The notes beneath the pieces are model-generated. The model saw nothing but the letters and a program-made list of their open reading frames with translations. It was not told where the DNA came from and did not search any database. DNA of 64,000 nt from Incurvaria masculella (Eukaryota > Arthropoda > Insecta > Lepidoptera > Incurvariidae). The stretch is taken from the NCBI GenBank assembly GCA_946894095.1, contig OX335649.1, positions 10,434,001-10,498,000 on the forward strand, given 5' to 3'. The position numbers and the translations under genes are program-made. Within the stretch, counting starts at the first letter, position 1; every line of letters starts with the position of its first letter. Positions 58,701 to 64,000 of the stretch are shown here, in pieces.

Positions 58701-60366
58701 AGCACCTGGCTCCAGGTAGCTACACTACAAATAAGTACTTGCTACAGTGTTAATTATATGTAACAGTATATTATAACAAATTGCCTGAAGAGGTCCGGGA
58801 TTTATGTGAAAATTATTTTTAAAGTTAAGATTAAGACTTTGCTAACTTGACGGAAGGTTTTGTTTTAAAGAGACCCTATTGTTATTAAAACTTAGCTTTG
58901 GTTGCTGTGACAGCCGTCATCGAAATCCCGCCCATGAATTTATGAATATTTTGACGATATTTATGACCTGTGTCAACGTCGTACTTTATGGGAAGGTGTT
59001 TTACCTGTGTATTTCCACGAACTTGACAAACACTTTTGTAATCTTAGACTAAGTACACAATTAAAAAATAAATTCGAGCTAAGTTTCTTGCCAGTTTCTT
59101 CTTCGCTGTTTTTTGTTGAACTGGAAAATGTTAAAATATGAGAAATCCGAGTGCAGTGTTATGAATGATGCATTATTTAATATTTGACCAGACGTCATCA
59201 TGCATGTGTTTGTTATGATTAACGTTAACTATTAACTTTTGGGTTTAAATTATTTTATCTACGACTGTGCCACAATTATAATCTCAATTGAAGTCTATTC
59301 TGGTCATTTTTTATCAATTAATTTACCTTAACATTTGGATGCCTTTCTGTGGAAGCTGAAACTGCACCTTAAATTTCAAGGAACCCATCAAGGTTTAAGA
59401 AACATTCCTTGAAATAAGTTTTAAGCAAATCGTCAATTGAAAAATTGCAAGCAAATTATATAGATAGCTTCACCTGGAAACATATTCCTAGCAAACTCTG
59501 GTACAAAGTGACATGCGTTCCAAGATCTTCTAGAGATCCTTTATCTATAGGGTCGGAAAACAATATGTGTTTTTCCGCCAAAGTACAACCCGTGGTCCTT
59601 CAAACATAAGCTCTTGGCCGGCCAGCATGGTTTTCGCAGCCCCATTGCAAGTTCGAAATCCCATGGGCGTCGTCGGGCACATTAAGAGGTTCTGGCGTAC
59701 GCCATATGCCGTATAACATAAAAAAGTGCTATCAAAATATGTTGCGCATCTCAAAATGTAATGTGCATTGTCCAGGCGCATGCGCGCGCCCGCTTCGTGC
59801 TGATGCGTCTGCTGCAGCTAGAGGGAGAGGGCATGCTGACGGTGACAGAGTCGGAGCCCGGCAGGGACCTTCTGCTCACGCTTGACCGGAGCAAGCTCGC
59901 TACCACCGGCAAGAGAGTTGTCGGTATGTTTTTCTAGTTCTTTGCATATCTTTATTTTCTCACAAATTAAAAATGCCATATAATTTGAACAACCATGATG
60001 AATGTTATACATGACAACAAACGGTTTTTTTATGCCACGATAATAAAAAACGGATTTTTGTCGGGCTATATTGTAGAGGACGCGTTGCTCAAAGAAAGAA
60101 GAACATATCGGTGAGACACAAATCCAGAACTACGGCCCAACATTACAAATCCACTTCACTAAATAAATAACACAAACTGTAAATGTTCGCAGGCGATTTC
60201 CTTGTGAAGCTACAGACACTGAAGGCGACGGGCGACGTGGCGGGCGCGGAGCAGCTGTTCACGCGCTACAGCTCGCTGGACGCACCGTGGGCCACCTGGC
60301 GCGACATCGTCCTGCTGCACAAGCAGCCGCGCAACATCTTCGTGCAGCACAATACCTTCCACGAAG
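52603..60366 (+). CDS. Dpp3: Dipeptidyl peptidase III (3'-partial, 12 exons)
   Basis: Cytosolic zinc exopeptidase (family M49) that in the family removes dipeptides from the N-terminus of short peptides. Coding exons: 52603-52725, 53699-53851, 54039-54266, 54768-54894, 54981-55269, 55812-56065, 56562-56704, 57148-57259, 57664-57796, 58592-58715, 59776-59923 and 60193-60366; all phases agree. They give about 669 residues, with the zinc motif HELLGH near residue 445 and EECRAE near 502, matching the positions in human DPP3 (about 737 residues). The last 55 to 65 residues are missing, so a further exon must lie beyond the window or was not seen. Start: ATG at 52603 follows an acceptor, so a 5' non-coding exon is expected upstream. 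Introns carry a LINE tail, SINEs and an RTE-like piece. Confidence 0.96.
53280..53420 (+). mobile_element. LINE 3' coding remnant (RTE-like)
   Basis: Encodes [19 protein letters not shown], then [13 protein letters not shown], which resembles the extreme C-terminus of insect RTE-type reverse transcriptases (R-W-x-D-D-I ... A-Y-V-Q-Q-W). It lies in Dpp3 intron 1 and is truncated on its 5' side. Confidence 0.6.
53699..53851 (+). CDS. Dpp3: Dpp3 coding exon 2
   Basis: [40 protein letters not shown], then VTDDDWT. A-A-W-x-G-G-L-x-V-L-x-Q-T-S-P-E is a highly conserved DPP3 stretch. Phase 0 on both sides. Confidence 0.96.
54039..54266 (+). CDS. Dpp3: Dpp3 coding exon 3
   Basis: [46 protein letters not shown]-x-F-G-D-x-K-F-x-P contributes to the peptide-binding cleft in the family. 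The donor is GTATGA, immediately followed by the (ATGA)n end of a LINE tail. Confidence 0.96.
54270..54415 (-). mobile_element. CR1-like LINE 3' end, copy 3
   Basis: (AATG)n, then TTTATTGTGCAATAGAAAAC, AAAGGCGGACTTATCACTAG and TTCCAGTCAACC: the reverse complement of the tail at 19383. It starts within about five bases of the exon 3 donor. Confidence 0.75.
54768..54894 (+). CDS. Dpp3: Dpp3 coding exon 4
   Basis: [20 protein letters not shown], then [27 protein letters not shown]-x-N-C-T is conserved in the family. Phase 1 out. Confidence 0.95.
54981..55269 (+). CDS. Dpp3: Dpp3 coding exon 5
   Basis: [40 protein letters not shown], and [20 protein letters not shown] and the W-I-x-D-K-G-P motif are typical DPP3 stretches. 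Phase 1 in, phase 2 out. Confidence 0.96.
55812..56065 (+). CDS. Dpp3: Dpp3 coding exon 6, followed by a GC donor
   Basis: [40 protein letters not shown], then [20 protein letters not shown]. Next codons AAC T join AT of exon 7 to give Asn-Tyr, as required. The intron therefore starts GCAAGT instead of GTAAGT, a GC-AG intron. Confidence 0.94.
56562..56704 (+). CDS. Dpp3: Dpp3 coding exon 7
   Basis: [42 protein letters not shown] is diagnostic for DPP3. Phase 1 in, phase 0 out. Confidence 0.96.
56738..56892 (-). mobile_element. SINE 3' fragment, copy 5
   Basis: In reverse: CCCAACACACTGCATTCCCG, GGAATAAGGTTGCATTCTAGG, TATGAGCATGG and ACTGGATGAAAAATATGGAC; a diverged 3' part of the SINE family in Dpp3 intron 7. 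Confidence 0.6.
57148..57259 (+). CDS. Dpp3: Dpp3 coding exon 8: zinc-binding motif
   Basis: [20 protein letters not shown], then [19 protein letters not shown] is the M49 zinc motif HExxGH: both His bind zinc and the Glu is catalytic. Phase 0 in, phase 1 out. Confidence 0.98.
57401..57570 (-). mobile_element. SINE 3' fragment, copy 6
   Basis: In reverse: ATGGATGGC, CGCACCACATTACC, ATTAGGTGCCATGCCAGGAC and ATTGAACTG; the SINE family 3' part, in Dpp3 intron 8. Confidence 0.7.
57664..57796 (+). CDS. Dpp3: Dpp3 coding exon 9: third zinc ligand
   Basis: [20 protein letters not shown], then [26 protein letters not shown] supplies the third zinc ligand (second Glu region) in M49 peptidases. Phase 1 in, phase 2 out. 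Confidence 0.97.
57797..58591 (+). other. Dpp3 intron 9 with a dispersed repeat
   Basis: Holds the second copy of the dispersed repeat (58205-58385). No exon or further element recognised. Confidence 0.55.
58205..58385 (+). repeat. Dispersed repeat, copy 2
   Basis: Matches 20088-20285: CGCGGTGGCGATGTTTCGAC, TTTTGACCACG and CCTTTCTCTTCAGTG, in the same direction. Confidence 0.6.
58592..58715 (+). CDS. Dpp3: Dpp3 coding exon 10
   Basis: [20 protein letters not shown], then [20 protein letters not shown]. Phase 2 in, phase 0 out. Confidence 0.95.
58716..59775 (+). other. Dpp3 intron 10
   Basis: AT-rich. A short reverse piece of the CR1-like tail family lies at 59080-59160 (AAGTTTCTTGCCAGTTTC, AAATCCGAGTGCAG). 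Otherwise nothing recognised. Confidence 0.5.
59776..59923 (+). CDS. Dpp3: Dpp3 coding exon 11
   Basis: [40 protein letters not shown], then [14 protein letters not shown]-x-R-x-L and L-D-R-S-K match DPP3. Phase 0 in, phase 1 out. Confidence 0.95.
60193..60366 (+). CDS. Dpp3: Dpp3 coding exon 12, last seen
   Basis: [40 protein letters not shown], then [13 protein letters not shown]. Leaves in phase 1 at GAAG before GTGAGT, so the protein continues in at least one more exon, expected to encode the conserved C-terminus. Confidence 0.95.
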
Positions 60367-60410
60367 GTGAGTGGGCAGTGACATCACGCCCCGTACTATC
60401 GCACTTCCAT

Positions 60411-60666
60411 CGGAGCCTAGTGGCGCGCGGACTTGCCTAGCATACCAGAGGTCTGGGTTCAAATCCTCGCATGCACCACTTTCTTTCACATTCTGAGTTG
60501 TATAAGTGCATTTCGTCACGAATGCGAGCTGCTTATCGTTCCCCTACTAGGTGGTAGGGTTAAAGCCCACCGGTACCATTGCATTGGATGACAGTATGGT
60601 CGAAGCGGCAATGAAAAATTGTCCGTGTTTTCTATCCAGTCCAATGTAGCCGTGCTCATAAAGGGA
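60411..60666 (+). mobile_element. SINE copy 7, with tRNA-like head
   Basis: Starts GGAGCCTAGTGGCGCGCGG and carries a box B-like GGGTTCAAATCC, then GCACCACTTTCTTTC and CCAATGTAGCCGTGCTC. The best-preserved head of the family in this window. It lies 45 bases after Dpp3 exon 12. Confidence 0.75.
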
Positions 60667-62295
60667 CTTTTTTATTTCCCTGCATCTTTTATCGCATATC
60701 AAAACGAAGCAATACGAGACTAGCAAAGATTTTCATTGGCTCGTTAATTGTTTGTAATGTTGATCACATTTTTCGGAAATCAGTGTCTTACAAGACGAAC
60801 AGAGTGTGGGAGCGAGAGTCCATTTCAAATATTACTACCGATGAATTAGAGAGGGATGGAACATAATTCCCGATGAGACCACTTTCAAAATCGTTATCAC
60901 CACGTAGTGTACAAACACATTAAATGTCAAACGTTTTTTCGAAATATCTCGAACATTTCTATAGTTTTCCTTAAAGAAAGCAGTGTTGAAGCCATCGTGA
61001 CCTGTGCCTTTGCGGATTGTGATGTGAACAAGCGCCATAACCGAGAGAAATATATTTTTTAAAGGTAAAAACGAAATATCAACCCAACCCATTTTCTTGT
61101 AATTTAAGCAGAAATTCTGAAAATAAAGTAACTGTAATTGTAAATTACGCTTCCTTTTATCAATATTTATAAAATTTATAACATTTCCTGCGTACATTTA
61201 GGATATTTTAAATACATAAGAAAATCTTTTTCTTTCTCTAGACCTTTCTTTGACAATCGATATTTTTTGACAGATCGCCACGCGATTCAGACGCCGCGCG
61301 CCGTGCGGCTCGGTCGCCTCTCCTTTCAAGGGATTTATGTTGAAACTATTTTGGACCAATTTCAAGGTTATTTTTATGACATCATTCTCTACGTTTGTAC
61401 CCTGCTGGATGAGTTTTATGCAATTGGGCACATTATTAATTGGCTAAAGTTTACGTCACGGATTACAAAAAATCTCTATTGCTCAGAGCTCTTTTAATTT
61501 AAGGTGGTCTTTTAATTCCTTGATTGTAGTAATAAATCCTATCTGACTCATTAAACGTTATTGATAGACTTTGAAGCCAGCTATTTTTCGATATGAATAA
61601 AAATATGATCGTTTATTTGGTGTTCGTAATAAGAGCCAGCTAAGTGCTGGGATTGCATTATTTCTAAAATTACCAATTACTTGAAATGTAAATTGAAGAG
61701 GCTGCCTTTTTACCATTTCGTAATCTAGAGAAAGGCATCTTTTTTTTAGATCAAAAATTACACATTAGCATTTCAATTAATATTCTTTGCAAATTTTATT
61801 TTATTTTATTAAAAAAATCTTGCCAGCCAGTGTAACGAAGCAACTGATTGTACTTCAACTGCTACAGTTACCTATACAAGGCATTCATTTTAATTCTGAA
61901 TTTCCCTATTCCCTAAAATTTCTATGTCCAAATATTTGTATAGAATTGTTCGTGTGAAAAAAGCGTAAGTACTCACTAGGAGGAGTAGTCGCAACCATGG
62001 AGAGAAATAGTGGACAACATTTTAAGAATGTATGTTTTTCTAGAGGGCTGCCAAATTTGAATTACTAGAAGTATATGCACTGACTATAGAATAAGTCACT
62101 TCATATCATCCCAGAAGGTAACCACGCACGCAGAATAATAACAAAAAACTTCCAACCTTTGACAACCTGTCAAATTTTAATGAAATATCGGAGCATGGCA
62201 CTATTATATCATAAAATAAATGTAAATTTGTCTATAATCAAACAAAAGTATTTATGCTTTTATACATGATTTGTCTGTTTTTTTTATATTTATGC
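60667..62295. other. No gene recognised downstream of Dpp3 exon 12
   Basis: AT-rich, with a short GC-rich patch at 61268-61325. I searched by eye for the missing Dpp3 C-terminus and did not find it. Confidence 0.45.
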
Positions 62296-62690
62296 AACCT
62301 GACATTGATGGCTAATACCACATAACTACCGTAATGATATTAGCCCAGCACACCACATTTCCGAAGGAATTAGGTGCCATGCCAGGACCTTCCATTTATG
62401 AGTACGGCTACATTTAACTGGATGGAAAACACGGACAATTCTTCATTGTCTCTTCGAGCATTGTTTCATCCAATGCCATGGTACCAACCCGGGCGGGCTT
62501 AAACCCTACCACCCAGAAGGGGAAGGTGACCAACAGTTTCACATGTATTCCGAACCATGGAGCTGCTCCTTTCGTGACGAAATGAACCTATCCAACTCAG
62601 AATGAGAAATAAAGTTCTGCATGAACAGTGCGATCATTTGAACCCAAACCTCTGGTATGCTATGCTAGTCCCGGCACCACTAGGCTACGA
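62296..62690 (-). mobile_element. SINE copy 8, near full length
   Basis: In reverse it runs from GTAGCCTAGTGGTGCC (tRNA-like head), through GGTTTGGGTTCAAATGATCG and GGTTCATTTCGTCACG, to GGAAGGTCCTGGCATGGCAC and a TATTAGCCATCAATGTC end. The longest copy in the window. Confidence 0.78.
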
Positions 62691-64000
62691 GCGTTTGCAC
62701 CAAAAAAAGTACTGGTCATCAATCAGAAAAGAATAGTAAAAAACGTTTTTAAAAACAAGCTTGTAATAAGATTTCAAAAAAAAAAAAAAAATCTTATCTT
62801 GTTACCACGTGGCATCTGACAAAAGGTATCATGGGTCAAAACCTTGCAAATGACTCCACTTACCTATAAATAAATGTTGTCGGCCCATGTGTCGAACACC
62901 ATGTATAATGCTGTATAACTTGATAAAATGGTGGTATAAGTTTTAATTAATAAAAAAAATATATGTGTTAGGCATATTGGCATTGATTGTAAAGTGATAA
63001 GAAAACTCATTGATTAAGAAGAAATCATAATTAAGCCTTTCATTTTTCTTGAATTTCAATTTAAACAGTTAGAAATACATTTACCAGCATATCTACTCAG
63101 AGAAGCGAAATCGAAAAGTTCTCGTGTTCGCTTTTGTCAAACTCTATGCAGGAAAAAGATGCCTACTTTTTTCTACATACATTTTACGGAAACGACCACG
63201 AAAACTTCTCGTGTTCGCTTGCATGAGTAGACCCCTGTGCTTGTGCTCATGGAACGAATATGAAAAGTATGAATCCGAGTAGCGGCCATCAGCTATGTGT
63301 ACATTTATGTAAAAAAAATATCTACATCTTTTTTATACTTTGCGGATGACAGCTACTCGCCCTCAGATGAGTCGCGTGCTTACCAGTGAAAGAGATTTAA
63401 TTTTTTTTTAATTTTACAAATGTCGGTTTACACAACTTAGCAACACTATTTTTGAACAAACACATTGCACCTATACTGTTGCAATTCGATTATTGTCCCT
63501 TTGTTGTTCTTGTACATCCTATTTCTATGGTCTTACCACCATGAACAGCTTTCAGGCATGCTTAGACTAATAAACAATCATTAGATTTTTTTGGATGAAA
63601 CAGATTCCTTTTCGTGTTAGTAAATGCGGGGATCGGGATTGCAATTATGTGTTTTAATCTTCCCGACCACTGACTTGAGCGATTGAAACTTATTAGTATG
63701 GCGGCAGTGTAGCCAGGAGTTTGTGGAAAACGTGTTACTGTTAATAGTCCGCTTACGAATTTGGGACGCTCAACGTTGCATGTTCGTTGCACTAAATAAC
63801 GTTCTGTGAAGTTCTTTTATGTTCTTACATGTTATTGGAACATAAATACATCAGTAGTAAGAGGATTCATAATTGAACTCACTCGCCGGCGCTGCCGCCT
63901 TTGTATGCCACGCCACCCTCATACAACGAGTTTCGGCTGCTACTGCCGTGCGTCGAACGCTCACTGGTAGAGCACAACGTGAAGCGCAACCAGCAACACT
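62691..64000. other. Terminal stretch, nothing firmly recognised
   Basis: AT-rich, with an inverted pair at 63277-63362 (CGAGTAGCGGCCATC against GCGGATGACAGCTACTCG), possibly a small MITE. The last about 115 bases are GC-richer and open in one + frame (PALPPLYATPPSYNEFRLLL), but I do not recognise them. Confidence 0.4.

Noticed and set aside
59560..59705. Possible further SINE copy in Dpp3 intron 10
   Set aside because: Some shared short words (AAGTTCGAAATCCCATGGG) but no extended match to the family landmarks.
1..64000. A bacterial-style defence or biosynthetic system
   Set aside because: All coding sequence recognised is eukaryotic and intron-split, or belongs to transposable elements; the tRNA-like sequence is the only bacterial-looking item.

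Overview
This window looks like a piece of a lepidopteran (moth or butterfly) genome. The evidence is its AT-rich non-coding DNA, small GC-rich exons, a mag-type Ty3/gypsy element with very short LTRs, tRNA-headed SINEs of one family, a fold-back family ending in a GGGTTCCGTAC motif, CR1-like LINE tails with (ATTC)n ends, and two genes that are close to known insect proteins. Everything here is nuclear and eukaryotic. I see no CRISPR array, operon or bacterial gene cluster.

Region 1 (1-5,200): repeats only (a SINE, a decayed mariner, relics); no exon recognised. Region 2 (5,202-33,990): most of the Z-disc protein gene Zasp52 (PDZ and LIM domain protein Zasp) on the + strand, starting inside the PDZ domain (the first exons lie upstream of the window) and running through the ZM/DUF4749 motif, the first LIM domain and three C-terminal LIM domains. 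Splice phases agree at every junction and show several alternatives: two mutually exclusive exons for the start of LIM1 (9165-9309 or 9429-9762), two very large alternative exons for the start of LIM2 (21841-25060 or 25273-26695), a terminal exon open in two reading frames (31597-31674 closes LIM4, while the other frame runs to 32698 and ends in a membrane segment), and a possible further terminal exon at 33794. Three exons carry local tandem duplications that include their own splice signals (5354-6120, 6384-6810, 11133-11655). One intron carries a mariner transposon split by an intact mag-like retrotransposon with identical 59-bp LTRs.

Region 3 (34,000-52,600): no host gene recognised. It holds a piggyBac-type MITE, fold-back elements, a truncated gypsy-like pol on the - strand ending in a 231-bp palindrome, a 5-kb element with about 1.1-kb inverted arms around a Penelope-like GIY-YIG fragment, and a 2.5-kb composite repeat. 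Region 4 (52,601-60,366): twelve coding exons of dipeptidyl peptidase III (Dpp3) on the + strand, with the HELLGH zinc motif and EECRAE; the last exon is not found before the window ends. Region 5 (60,400-64,000): repeats and unrecognised DNA.

The two genes are not functionally linked as far as the sequence shows: Zasp52 organises the muscle Z-disc and integrin attachment sites, and Dpp3 is a cytosolic zinc aminopeptidase. The most novel material is in Zasp52: exon-junction tandem repeats, dual-frame terminal coding and a predicted tail-anchored isoform.
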